Shown: positions 55,851 to 64,000 of the stretch, piece after piece
Numbering within the stretch: position 1 is the stretch's first letter
How the letters are laid out: each line of letters begins with the position of its first letter
Origin: JASGDC01 sp047608145
Lineage (GTDB): Bacteria; Actinomycetota; Actinomycetes; Actinomycetales; Micrococcaceae
Length of the DNA: 64,000 nt
Assembly (NCBI GenBank): GCA_047608145.1
Contig: JASGDC010000010.1
Coordinates: 27,395 to 91,394, forward strand
Reading direction: 5' to 3'
The notes under the pieces: generated by a model
The model's input: the letters and a program-made list of their open reading frames with translations, nothing else
Databases searched by the model: none
What the model was told of the DNA's origin: nothing
Position numbers and translations under genes: made by a program

Positions 55851-56606
55851 ATGACTTATAAATTGATTTTATTACGACACGGTCGTAGCGATTGGAACGA
55901 AAAAAACTTATTTACTGGCTGGGTTGACGTGCCTCTTATTGATAAAGGACGTGAAGAAGCTAAGCGCGGTGGTGAGCTAATGAAAGAAGAAAATATTCTT
56001 CCAGATTTTGTTTTCACTTCTCGTCTAACTCGTGCAATCAGTACCGCTAACATTGCTCTTGAAGAAGCAGATCGTTCATGGATTGATGTTGAACGTAACT
56101 GGCGTCTAAACGAACGTCATTATGGTGCGCTACAAGGTAAAGATAAAGCTGAGACACTTGCTGAGTATGGTCCAGAGCAGTTCAAGGTTTGGCGTCGTTC
56201 TTACGATACTCCACCTCCAGTACTAGCTGATGATGACAAGTACTCACAGGTAGGTGACCCACGTTATGCAGATGTTCCAGATAAGGAATTGCCTCGTACT
56301 GAATGTCTAAAAGATGTACTTGAACGTATGCTTCCATATTGGGAAAAGAGCATCTCTAAGAAACTACAAGAAGACAAAGTAGTACTTGTAGTAGCACATG
56401 GTAACTCACTACGTGCGCTAGTTAAACACTTAGACGATATCTCTGATGAAGAAATTACAGACCTTAATATTCCAACTGGCATTCCACTAGTTTATGAACT
56501 AGATGAAGATTTGAAGCCAGTTGAAAAAGGTGGACGTTATCTTGATCCGGAAGCTGCAGAAGCATCAATCAAAGATGTTGCATCACAAGGACAAGCAAAG
56601 AAATAA
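55851..56606 (+). CDS. gpmA: 2,3-bisphosphoglycerate-dependent phosphoglycerate mutase
   Basis: Glycolytic enzyme interconverting 3- and 2-phosphoglycerate; 251 residues. [20 protein letters not shown] contains the phospho-His (RHG), and [16 protein letters not shown] and [15 protein letters not shown] hold the other active-site residues. A -10 TACAAT (55839-55844) ends 6 bases before the ATG and no ribosome site is visible, so it is likely leaderless. A terminator follows. In Mycobacterium and Corynebacterium gpm1 precedes senX3-regX3; here ppk2 lies between. Confidence 0.96.
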   Translation: MTYKLILLRHGRSDWNEKNLFTGWVDVPLIDKGREEAKRGGELMKEENILPDFVFTSRLTRAISTANIALEEADRSWIDVERNWRLNERHYGALQGKDKAETLAEYGPEQFKVWRRSYDTPPPVLADDDKYSQVGDPRYADVPDKELPRTECLKDVLERMLPYWEKSISKKLQEDKVVLVVAHGNSLRALVKHLDDISDEEITDLNIPTGIPLVYELDEDLKPVEKGGRYLDPEAAEASIKDVASQGQAKK

Positions 56607-56620
56607 ACATTTTATAGAAT

Positions 56621-56651
56621 TTGAGCCTAGTAAGAATCTAGGCTCTTTTTC
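56621..56651 (+). terminator. Terminator after gpmA
   Basis: GAGCCTAG (56623-56630), 7-base loop, CTAGGCTC (56638-56645), then TTTTTC. Confidence 0.9.
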
Positions 56652-56683
56652 TTTAATTTAATAATTAATGGAGATTAGGCGAG

Positions 56684-57703
56684 ATGACTGAAAAACATCA
56701 TAAAGAAGATGAAGTTAAAACTGAAAAAAAGGGAAGTACTAAGGTTCAAGGTGACACCAGTAAAAAGCATAAGGAGCCTATAGTAACCCCTGCTATCGAA
56801 TCTCACTTTCATATGGCTGAACCAGATCAAGTAGATATAACTCAGGAAATTGATGAAATTCGTGAGCTCGAAAAACGCGATAAAAAGTTTAAAGATGAAA
56901 GTTCGGAAGTAGGCAAAGGTGCTTGGAAGATTGACTTTCCTTACGATAAAAAGATGACTCGTAAAAAGTACGATAAAGAAAAACGTAAACTTCAAATTGA
57001 GTTGTTAAAACTACAGGCTTGGGTTAAAGAAAGTGGACAAAAGATTATTATTATCTTTGAAGGTCGAGATGCTGCTGGTAAAGGTGGAACTATTAAAAGA
57101 TTCATGGAACACCTTAACCCACGTGGTGCACAGGTAGTAGCTTTAGGTATTCCGACGGAACGCGAAAAATCTCAATGGTATTTTCAACGCTATGTAAAAC
57201 ATTTACCAGCTGCAGGTGAAATAGTGTTATTTGACCGTAGTTGGTATAACCGTGCTGGAGTAGAGCGTGTTATGGGATATTGTACACAAGAACAATACTT
57301 CGAGTTTATTCGTTCAGTTCCTGAATTTGAACGAATGCTCCATAATTCTGGTACTCACATTATTAAGTTGTGGTTCTCAGTAGGGCAAGAGGAGCAACAT
57401 CGCCGTTTCGTGGCTCGTTCAAAAGATCGAATTAAACAATGGAAGCTTTCCCCTACTGACCTTGGTAGTTTGGATAAGTGGGACGATTACACTAAAGCCA
57501 AAGAGGATATGTTTTACTATACAAACACTCCTTATTCCCCTTGGACAGTAGTTAAATCTAATGATAAGAAACGTGCTCGTATTGAAACTATCCGCTGGGT
57601 ACTTTCGCAATTTGATTACAAAGGTAAAGATCATGATGTAGTAGATAATCCAGATGAAAAAATTGTTGGGGCACCTCGTGAAGAAGACCGCGAGAACAGC
57701 TAA
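56684..57703 (+). CDS. ppk2: Polyphosphate kinase 2
   Basis: Transfers phosphate between polyphosphate and nucleotides; 339 residues. The single PPK2 domain (about 90-315) has Walker A FEGRDAAGKGGTIKRF, Walker B-like EIVLFDRSWYNRAGVERVMG (in part: LFDRSWYNRAG) and KLWFSVGQEEQHRRF. The KWDDYTKAKEDMF segment is also typical. An N-terminal 85-residue charged extension (Lys/Glu-rich) is additional. The single-domain form probably makes NTP from NDP. Its place between gpmA and the SenX3-like gene suggests a phosphate-metabolism cluster. Confidence 0.95.
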   Translation: MTEKHHKEDEVKTEKKGSTKVQGDTSKKHKEPIVTPAIESHFHMAEPDQVDITQEIDEIRELEKRDKKFKDESSEVGKGAWKIDFPYDKKMTRKKYDKEKRKLQIELLKLQAWVKESGQKIIIIFEGRDAAGKGGTIKRFMEHLNPRGAQVVALGIPTEREKSQWYFQRYVKHLPAAGEIVLFDRSWYNRAGVERVMGYCTQEQYFEFIRSVPEFERMLHNSGTHIIKLWFSVGQEEQHRRFVARSKDRIKQWKLSPTDLGSLDKWDDYTKAKEDMFYYTNTPYSPWTVVKSNDKKRARIETIRWVLSQFDYKGKDHDVVDNPDEKIVGAPREEDRENS

Positions 57704-57721
57704 TAAATTTTAAATTTTCTA

Positions 57722-57760
57722 AAAATAGGCTAGTAGTTTTACTATTAGTCTATTTTTTTT
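57722..57760 (+). terminator. Terminator after ppk2
   Basis: AAATAGGCTAGTAG pairs with CTATTAGTCTATTT (two G-T pairs) around TTTTA, followed by a run of T to 57760. Confidence 0.85.
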
Positions 57761-57958
57761 GGAAAAAACTGTTAGTACACACTCAGATAATTAATAGGCA
57801 TAACTAGATATTGTTAGTGTACAACTTTTAGTTAAATTGGTATTTAATGATTTTTATAACTGAAAATATGTTTGAAATCATGAGATGCCATAAGAGTTTT
57901 GCCTAAGGGATTATCCAAAGCGTTGGGACTGGCTCCTAATACAACTAGGAAACAACAC

Positions 57959-58001
57959 AAAGATTAATGGCTGGAATCAATGATTCCAGCCATTAATCTT
58001 T
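57959..58001. repeat. Perfect 21-base palindromic hairpin in ppk2-kinase gap
   Basis: AAAGATTAATGGCTGGAATCA is followed after one base by its exact complement (57981-58001). The 378-base gap at 57704-58081 otherwise holds the ppk2 terminator (57722-57760) and, on the minus strand, a short open stretch ending just before this hairpin: ISKWRTSIFPLIADEDE with stop at 58017. Such a position, 16 bases after a stop codon, suits a terminator for a minus-strand gene of which only the 3' end may remain. No gene is visible at 57761-57958. Confidence 0.7.
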
Positions 58002-58138
58002 AGCTTTAAAACTTAGTTATTCATCTTCGTCTGCAATTAATGGAAATATGCTAGTTCGCCATTTCGATATAAGTTGCGCATATGCATTTCCTTCTTTCAC
58101 TTTTATTACACTTAAGGTTGATGTGTTATAGCAGTTTA

Positions 58139-59242
58139 ATGATTTATGCTAGATTTGTGAATACTTTATTAATAGGAGCTATAGCGGGTCTTTTAGGGAT
58201 TATCGTCGGGGTAATTGGCATCCTTGCGACTCGGAAAAGTGAGAACCTGCGTAGGAGAGTTCTAGAAGAGCCAACAATTTCTGAGGGTGCTGCAAAAGTC
58301 TTGTCAGTATTACCGCAAGCTTCAATTGTGGTGGACGCTACTAATGATGTTGAACGTGCTACGCCACCAGCTTATACAATGGGTTTGGTAAAATCTCACA
58401 CAATTACGATACCGGAGATTTTAAATCGTCTTGATAGAGTACGTCGAGACGGTGTAGTAGATGAGTTTGAGCTAGAAAGAATTGACGGTGCTGGAAAAAA
58501 GCAGCTTTTTGAAATTCGGATTGCTCCCCTTGATTTAGACTTCTTATTAATTTTTGCTGAGGATAGTACGGAAACTCGCAAGATGGATATCATGCGTCGT
58601 GACTTTATTAATAATATTTCTAGAGAAATTAGAGGTCCAGTAAAATCATTAAAGAAAATTTCAAAAAAGGTTAATGATAATCAGTTAGTTACAGAAGTTT
58701 CACATTTAGATGCACTGACCGCTGATGTAATTCAACTGTCAAAATTACAAAATGCAACTGTAGATTCTTACGATGAAATAGTTGACATTGACATAGTAAT
58801 GCGACGTGCAGTAGCCGATAGCGAACAGAAGGCTAAGAGACACAATATTGAGCTAAAGATGGTAAGTAATAATCCTGGCGAGTGTGTTGGCGATGAAGAC
58901 TTACTTACTATCGCTGTTAAAAATATTATTGATAATGCTATCGCTTACTCACCTGAAAATACTTCAATTGGCATTAGTGCGAAGCAAGAAGCTGGGTATG
59001 TGAATATTATGATTATCGATCGAGGTATAGGCTTAAGCGAAGAGGATCAAGAGCGAATTTTTGAGCGTTTCTACCAGGTGTCTCAAGATAATACTGGAAC
59101 TGGTTTAGGATTAAGTATTGCGAAAAATGTAGTTTCAGCACATGGTGGCAGCATTAACGTTTGGTCTAGGTCTGGAAAAGGCTCTACCTTCACGATTAAA
59201 TTACCACTTGTTAGTGATGTAGTTTTAGCAGGTAGTGAATGA
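58139..59242 (+). CDS. SenX3-like sensor histidine kinase without the phospho-acceptor histidine
   Basis: Membrane protein of 367 residues in the place of senX3/phoR. I prefer ATG 58139 (or GTG 58157) to the upstream ATG 58082, because the membrane helix begins at VNTLLIGAIAGLLGIIVGVIG. A PAS-like domain (about 60-150) follows. The H-box, normally RRDFxxNxSHELxTPV, reads RRDFINNISREIRGPV: the His is Arg162 (codon AGA, 58622-58624), and the Thr before Pro is Gly. The ATPase domain is intact: VKNIIDNAIAYSP, IDRGIGLSEED, FERFYQ and TGTGLGLSIAKNVV. No response-regulator gene follows; ispD overlaps the stop as ATGA. Autophosphorylation at the normal site is impossible, so it may be a pseudokinase or bind a partner directly. 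Confidence 0.85.
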   Translation: MIYARFVNTLLIGAIAGLLGIIVGVIGILATRKSENLRRRVLEEPTISEGAAKVLSVLPQASIVVDATNDVERATPPAYTMGLVKSHTITIPEILNRLDRVRRDGVVDEFELERIDGAGKKQLFEIRIAPLDLDFLLIFAEDSTETRKMDIMRRDFINNISREIRGPVKSLKKISKKVNDNQLVTEVSHLDALTADVIQLSKLQNATVDSYDEIVDIDIVMRRAVADSEQKAKRHNIELKMVSNNPGECVGDEDLLTIAVKNIIDNAIAYSPENTSIGISAKQEAGYVNIMIIDRGIGLSEEDQERIFERFYQVSQDNTGTGLGLSIAKNVVSAHGGSINVWSRSGKGSTFTIKLPLVSDVVLAGSE

Positions 59243-59910
59243 GTAAAATAGCAATTATTGTAACGGCAGCTGGTAGTGGTACTAGGTTGGCAGCTGGAGT
59301 TCCCAAAGCAGCAGCTATGGTTGGTGGTAAAAGTATCTTGGCACATGCTCTAGATATGGTGACGAATTTTGAAGCTGCACAGATAGTAGTTACTGTACCT
59401 GTCGGCTCTACTGAGGTAGGTACTGAAGTGGAAAAATATCCTAATGTTATTGCAGTACCTGGTGGCTCTACTCGTGCAGCAAGTGTTTACCAAGCTCTGC
59501 GTCAACTTTCCACAGATATTGATTATGTTTTGATCCATGATGCCGCTAGGTGTTTTACGCCAGAAAGGGTATTCGAGCGGGTGATTTTAAGTTTGAAATC
59601 TGGGCAGACAGCAGTTATTCCGACACTGCCAGTGATAGATGCCATTAAAAAGGTCGAGGATCACAAAGTCATAGGTGATGTACCAAGAGATACTTTAAAT
59701 ATTGTGCAAACTCCACAAGGATTTGTCTTAAAAGAATTATTAGCTGCCCATGAAAGTTATAAAGGTGATATGGAAAAAATTAAGGATGATGCAATGCTAG
59801 TTTCCAGTATGGGAGGCCAAGTTTATACAGTGGTCGGTGATGAAAAAGCTTTAAAGATAACTAGACCTTTTGATCTTAAAATTGCCGAACTATTAAAAGA
59901 AAGCGATTAG
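59239..59910 (+). CDS. ispD: 2-C-methyl-D-erythritol 4-phosphate cytidylyltransferase
   Basis: Third step of the MEP isoprenoid pathway (CTP + MEP to CDP-ME); 223 residues. TAAGSGTRLAAGVPKA is the nucleotide site, LIHDAARCFTPE and VIPTLPVIDAIKKV are family motifs, and LNIVQTPQGFVLKEL closes. It overlaps the SenX3-like gene by 4 bases. carD, which often stands before ispD in actinobacteria, is absent here. Confidence 0.95.
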   Translation: MSKIAIIVTAAGSGTRLAAGVPKAAAMVGGKSILAHALDMVTNFEAAQIVVTVPVGSTEVGTEVEKYPNVIAVPGGSTRAASVYQALRQLSTDIDYVLIHDAARCFTPERVFERVILSLKSGQTAVIPTLPVIDAIKKVEDHKVIGDVPRDTLNIVQTPQGFVLKELLAAHESYKGDMEKIKDDAMLVSSMGGQVYTVVGDEKALKITRPFDLKIAELLKESD

Positions 59911-59913
59911 TTT

Positions 59914-60393
59914 ATGAAAATACCAATAGTTGGCTTAGGTGTTGATGTACATGCTTTTGCTCAAGAAGATGAAAATAGTGAATTATGGGTAGCTGGTTTG
60001 CATTGGGAGGGTAATGGTCTTGATGGGCATTCTGACGGCGACCCGATAGCACATGCTATTGCCGATGCGTTATTAAACGCTGCCAGATTAGGAGATTTAG
60101 GCAGTAATTTTGGTGTCGCAGAGCCTGAATGGGCTGGAGCACCAGGTGTAAAAATCTTGTCTGAAACTGCCCGAAGAGTGCGTGAGGCTGGCTATGAAAT
60201 TGGCAATGTATCTGCGCAGCTAATAGGCAATAAACCAAAATTTTCACCACAAAGAAAAGCGGCTGAAGAAGTACTGACCAAAGCTATTGGCGCACGAGTC
60301 ACTATTTCAGCAACTACTACTGACGGTTTAGGCTTTACTGGAAAAGGGGAAGGATTAGCAGGACTAGCTACTGCGTTAATATACGAAATTTAG
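59914..60393 (+). CDS. ispF: 2-C-methyl-D-erythritol 2,4-cyclodiphosphate synthase
   Basis: Fifth MEP-pathway step; 159 residues. The metal ligands lie in GLGVDVHAF and HSDGDPIAHAIADALL, and the nucleotide site in ISATTTDGLGFTGKGEGLA. The stretch after LGDLGSNF is shifted from the usual FPDTD form to GVAEP. It starts 3 bases after ispD. Confidence 0.95.
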   Translation: MKIPIVGLGVDVHAFAQEDENSELWVAGLHWEGNGLDGHSDGDPIAHAIADALLNAARLGDLGSNFGVAEPEWAGAPGVKILSETARRVREAGYEIGNVSAQLIGNKPKFSPQRKAAEEVLTKAIGARVTISATTTDGLGFTGKGEGLAGLATALIYEI

Positions 60394-60406
60394 TAGTCTT
60401 AAGATT

Positions 60407-61762
60407 ATGAAGTTATATAATTCTGCGACTGGAGAAATAAAAGAATTTTCACCAAATAAACCAAATGAAGTGAGTTTGTATTATTGTGGGCCTACTGTGC
60501 AAAGTGGCCCACATGTCGGACATTTAATGTCTGCAGTAATTTTTGATCAATTAATTCGGTGGTTTGAGTTTAGCGGCTATAAAGTTAAGGCAGTTCGTAA
60601 CGTTACTGATATTGACGATAAGATATTGGCAAAGGCCACTGAAGATACTCCTTGGTGGCAATTAGCTCATGAAAATGAAGAAATTTTTAATAAAGCATAT
60701 CGACAGCTCAATGTTAAAGATATGTCTTATGTGCCACATGCAACTGCACATATCCCGGAAATAATTGCGCTGATTCAGAACCTTATTGATGGAGGTCATG
60801 CGTACGAAGCTAATGGAAATGTCTTTTTTTCAGTGCGATCTTGGGATGGCTATGGAATGATTACTCGTCAAAAAGTCGAAAATATGGTTTCAAGTGAAGT
60901 TGATGAGCTTGGCAAAAAAGATGTACTAGACTTTGCTTTGTGGAAAGCAGCAAAAACTACTGAACCTGAAGATGCAACTTGGGATACACCGTGGGGACGT
61001 GGAAGGCCAGGTTGGCATATTGAATGTTCTGCAATGTCTACTAAGTATCTAGGTAAACAGTTCGATATCCATGGTGGCGGGCTTGATTTGCGTTTCCCGC
61101 ATCATGAAAACGAAAATGCACAAGCTAAAGCTGCTGATTACGAATATGCAAATATTTGGATGCACCATGGAATGGTAAATGTTGAAAACCAAAAAATGAG
61201 TAAATCTATCGGTAATGTGCTTGGTCCTGATGAATTATTTAGTGAAGTTCGTCCAGCTGTGGTGCGGTATTTCTTAAGTACTGCGCATTACCGCTCTACA
61301 TTAGACTTCACAATGAAAGGTTTGCATGAAGCTGAGACTGCATTAAATCGAATAGAGAAGTTTATTGCTCGGTTTGATGATTCAGTAGTAGGTAAAGATG
61401 TACCAACTGAATTCAAAGCTGCAATGGATGATGACTTATCAGTTCCGACTGCACTAGCAATAGTTCATGAAACTGTACGTGCTGGAAATAAGGCAATTAG
61501 CAATAACGAACAAGATAAAGCGAAAGAATTTGCTAGTAAAGTACTTGCCATGATGGATGTTTTAGGTATTGAGTTGGCAGCTTCAGGTAATAGTGCTGAT
61601 AATGATAGGGTGCTTGGTACTTTAGTAGAACATATCCTAGAACAACGTAGCACTGCTCGTAAAAATAAAGATTGGGATATGGCTGATAAGTTACGCGAAT
61701 TATTAAATGAAGCTGGAATTAAAGTTGAAGATGGTGCCGATGGTGCTACTTGGAGAATTTAG
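60407..61762 (+). CDS. cysS: Cysteinyl-tRNA synthetase
   Basis: Class Ia aminoacyl-tRNA synthetase, 451 residues. Zn/cysteine site at YYCGPTV, HIGH motif as PHVGHLMS, a second zinc region in [10 protein letters not shown] and HHENENAQ, and KMSKS in [13 protein letters not shown]. The C-terminal anticodon-binding helical domain is present. Part of the ispD-ispF-cysS-rlmB set. Confidence 0.97.
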   Translation: MKLYNSATGEIKEFSPNKPNEVSLYYCGPTVQSGPHVGHLMSAVIFDQLIRWFEFSGYKVKAVRNVTDIDDKILAKATEDTPWWQLAHENEEIFNKAYRQLNVKDMSYVPHATAHIPEIIALIQNLIDGGHAYEANGNVFFSVRSWDGYGMITRQKVENMVSSEVDELGKKDVLDFALWKAAKTTEPEDATWDTPWGRGRPGWHIECSAMSTKYLGKQFDIHGGGLDLRFPHHENENAQAKAADYEYANIWMHHGMVNVENQKMSKSIGNVLGPDELFSEVRPAVVRYFLSTAHYRSTLDFTMKGLHEAETALNRIEKFIARFDDSVVGKDVPTEFKAAMDDDLSVPTALAIVHETVRAGNKAISNNEQDKAKEFASKVLAMMDVLGIELAASGNSADNDRVLGTLVEHILEQRSTARKNKDWDMADKLRELLNEAGIKVEDGADGATWRI

Positions 61763-61773
61763 GAAAGAATTAA

Positions 61774-62673
61774 ATGGCAAAAAGAAAAGGAACTGGTGGT
61801 AAAGGTAAACGTGCCCTAGCGGGACGCGGTCCTACACCTAAAGCAGAAGATAGGCCTTATCACAAAGCTTATAAGAATAAACAAAGTCTGCAAGGTAAAC
61901 CTCGTGGACAGAAAGTGGCTAAACGAAAAGCTACTACGGATTACATTGCTGGGCGTAATTCAGTGGTTGAGGCATTACGTGCCGATATTCCAGTGAAAAC
62001 TCTTTATGTTTCGAAAGCGATAGAAGTCGATAATAGAGTACGTGAAGCTATTAATTTGGCAGGTGATAAAAATTTACCAGTATTAGAAGCTTCTAAGTTT
62101 GAGATGGATCGGCTTACAAATGGGGCAGTACATCAAGGTTTAGTTTTGCAAATTCCGGCCTACAAGTATGCAGATCCTATTGAATTAATAGAAAAGGCTA
62201 CTGATAAGAAGACTGCTCCACTGTTAGTTGCGTTAGATGGTATTACTGACCCACGTAATTTGGGAGCGATTTTACGTTCAGTGAGTGCTTTTGGCGCAGA
62301 TGGGGTAATTATCCCAGAGCGTAGAAGTGTAGGAATGACTGCTTCGGCATGGAAAACTTCTGCAGGTGCTGGTAGTAGAGTACAGGTGGCACAAGCTAAA
62401 AACTTAAATAGCGCAATTAAGCAGATAAAGAAACAAGGGGTATTTGTAGTAGGTCTTGATATGAATGCAGACGTTGAGTTGCCAAAATTCGATTTAGCTA
62501 CGGAACCACTATTGCTAGTAGTAGGTGCAGAAGGTGAAGGACTTTCAAGGTTAACTAGAGAACTTTGCGATCAAATTGTGGGTATTCCGATGCACACTGC
62601 AACAGAGTCACTAAATGCAAGTGTTGCAGCAGGAATTACCCTTTACCAGATCAATACCAAAAGAAATTTATAA
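61774..62673 (+). CDS. rlmB: 23S rRNA (guanosine-2'-O-)-methyltransferase RlmB-like (TrmH family)
   Basis: SPOUT methyltransferase of 299 residues. A basic N-terminal extension of about 55 residues is followed by the L30-like substrate domain (DYIAGRNSVVEALRADIPVK, in part: AGRNSVVEALRA). The knotted SAM domain has DPRNLGAILRSVSAFGADGVI (in part: DPRNLGAILRSV), LVVGAEGEGLSRLTRELCD (in part: VVGAEGEGLSRL) and IPMHTATESLNASVAAGI (in part: ESLNASVAAGI). It is the last gene of the operon, ended by a hairpin terminator. Confidence 0.94.
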   Translation: MAKRKGTGGKGKRALAGRGPTPKAEDRPYHKAYKNKQSLQGKPRGQKVAKRKATTDYIAGRNSVVEALRADIPVKTLYVSKAIEVDNRVREAINLAGDKNLPVLEASKFEMDRLTNGAVHQGLVLQIPAYKYADPIELIEKATDKKTAPLLVALDGITDPRNLGAILRSVSAFGADGVIIPERRSVGMTASAWKTSAGAGSRVQVAQAKNLNSAIKQIKKQGVFVVGLDMNADVELPKFDLATEPLLLVVGAEGEGLSRLTRELCDQIVGIPMHTATESLNASVAAGITLYQINTKRNL

Positions 62674-62761
62674 AAAAGTTCGTTGATATAGCAACGATTT
62701 AAGCGATTTTAAAAAAGTTTTTAAAATTTTTTTAGAAATTTTTCAAGAAAATCACAAAAAT

Positions 62762-62806
62762 AACCGCTTTATTCCTTGATATTGCAAGGAAAAGGGCGGT
62801 TTTTTG
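62762..62806 (+). terminator. Terminator after rlmB
   Basis: TTCCTTG and CAAGGAA form the inner stem and ACCGC/GCGGT the outer stem, separated by an internal loop, with TTTTTT after. It isolates the rRNA operon from rlmB. Confidence 0.85.
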
Positions 62807-62813
62807 GTCGGTG

Positions 62814-62842
62814 TTGCAAAGGATTTTTTCATGCTGTATAGT
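62814..62842 (+). promoter_or_regulatory. rRNA operon promoter
   Basis: TTGCAA (62814-62819) and TATAGT (62837-62842) with a 17-base spacer. It lies about 235 bases before 16S, the usual distance for an actinobacterial rRNA leader. Confidence 0.75.
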
Positions 62843-62948
62843 TATATCTTGTGTTCAGGAGAACAAAGAAAAAAAACTCCAGATAAGAACACGAAATCAA
62901 TTGTTACTAACTGAGACCCTAGTTTTTATAGGCAATTTTTAGTACCTG

Positions 62949-63057
62949 TTGTTTGAGAACTCAATAGTGTGCCATGTTTATTGATGACTAAGTTGTTAGT
63001 CATGGAATAACTACGGTTAATTTCATGCAATTTAGTTGCACCCCTCCTCGTGGGGTG
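62949..63057 (+). promoter_or_regulatory. rRNA leader: antitermination box and processing hairpins
   Basis: TTGTTTGAGAACTCAATAGT (62949-62968) is the conserved actinobacterial boxA-like leader sequence that recruits Nus factors. Hairpins ATGACTAA/TTAGTCAT (62984-63003) and CACCCC/GGGGTG (63039-63057) follow and probably take part in rRNA processing. Confidence 0.8.
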
Positions 63058-63077
63058 TGTAGCTAGGAATTAAATTT

Positions 63078-64000
<923 letters not shown>

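Noticed and set aside
58017..58110. Remnant of phoU before the SenX3-like gene
   Set aside because: The C-terminal residues do not resemble PhoU; kept only as an unidentified minus-strand end.

Overview
The window is chromosomal DNA from a low-G+C actinobacterium (about 40% G+C by eye). The evidence is a 16S rRNA gene of actinobacterial type at the right edge, an actinobacterial rRNA leader antitermination sequence, two groEL copies, guaB with guaB3, DtxR, a DUF3027 protein, a WXG100 gene beside groEL, and the orders alr-tsaE-tsaB-rimI-tsaD and ispD-ispF-cysS-rlmB. The 16S fragment looks closer to the Actinomycetales/Micrococcales side than to Corynebacterium, but I cannot name a genus from sequence alone.

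Layout. 1-5.7 kb: 3' part of a groEL, a frameshifted WXG100 gene, a PhoP/PhoR-like two-component pair, and the set cspA-DUF3027-dtxR. 5.7-8.7 kb: a cyclic di-AMP (ydaO-type) riboswitch with a long structured leader in front of an NlpC/P60 wall hydrolase, a RluA pseudouridine synthase and tRNA-Arg(CCT). 8.7-11.5 kb is accessory: a DpnII/MboI-type (probably GATC) restriction-modification locus whose methylase and endonuclease are one open reading frame, a second DNA methylase, and a broken YrdB gene. 11.6-17.1 kb: an ArsR-controlled luciferase-like oxidoreductase operon, divergent from a PadR-controlled ABC exporter. 17-31.9 kb: a DUF218 protein, PcrA helicase, sucCD, a decayed MerR/TipAS regulator, an O-methyltransferase, an MFS exporter with a 500-residue acidic tail and its TetR regulator, then the alr/tsa block. 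32-37.4 kb: a lipoprotein GH3 hydrolase, a THUMP-like methyltransferase, groES-groEL, and a decayed DUF559/AbiEi-type gene. 37.5-53.2 kb: guaB, guaB3 and guaA interleaved with proline catabolism (P5C dehydrogenase, proline dehydrogenase), glpD, a PfkB-like pseudoenzyme and an AroE-like protein, followed by a very large degenerate helicase-like ATPase. 53.3-62.7 kb: galU, RimJ-type acetyltransferase, gpmA, ppk2, a SenX3-like histidine kinase that lacks its phospho-acceptor histidine and its response regulator, and ispD-ispF-cysS-rlmB. 62.8-64 kb: rRNA promoter, leader and 5' part of 16S.

Most genes are core metabolism, translation quality control and envelope functions. Four genes are visibly broken (WXG100, YrdB, MerR/TipAS, DUF559/AbiEi-like). 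Three intact frames keep a family fold but lose catalytic signature residues (SenX3-like, PfkB-like, helicase-like). Several promoters place the -10 box about six bases before the start codon, which suggests leaderless mRNAs. The most unusual items are the methylase-endonuclease fusion with its own internal start, the histidine-less SenX3 homologue, the guaB start-site hairpin, and the long structured leader downstream of the c-di-AMP aptamer.
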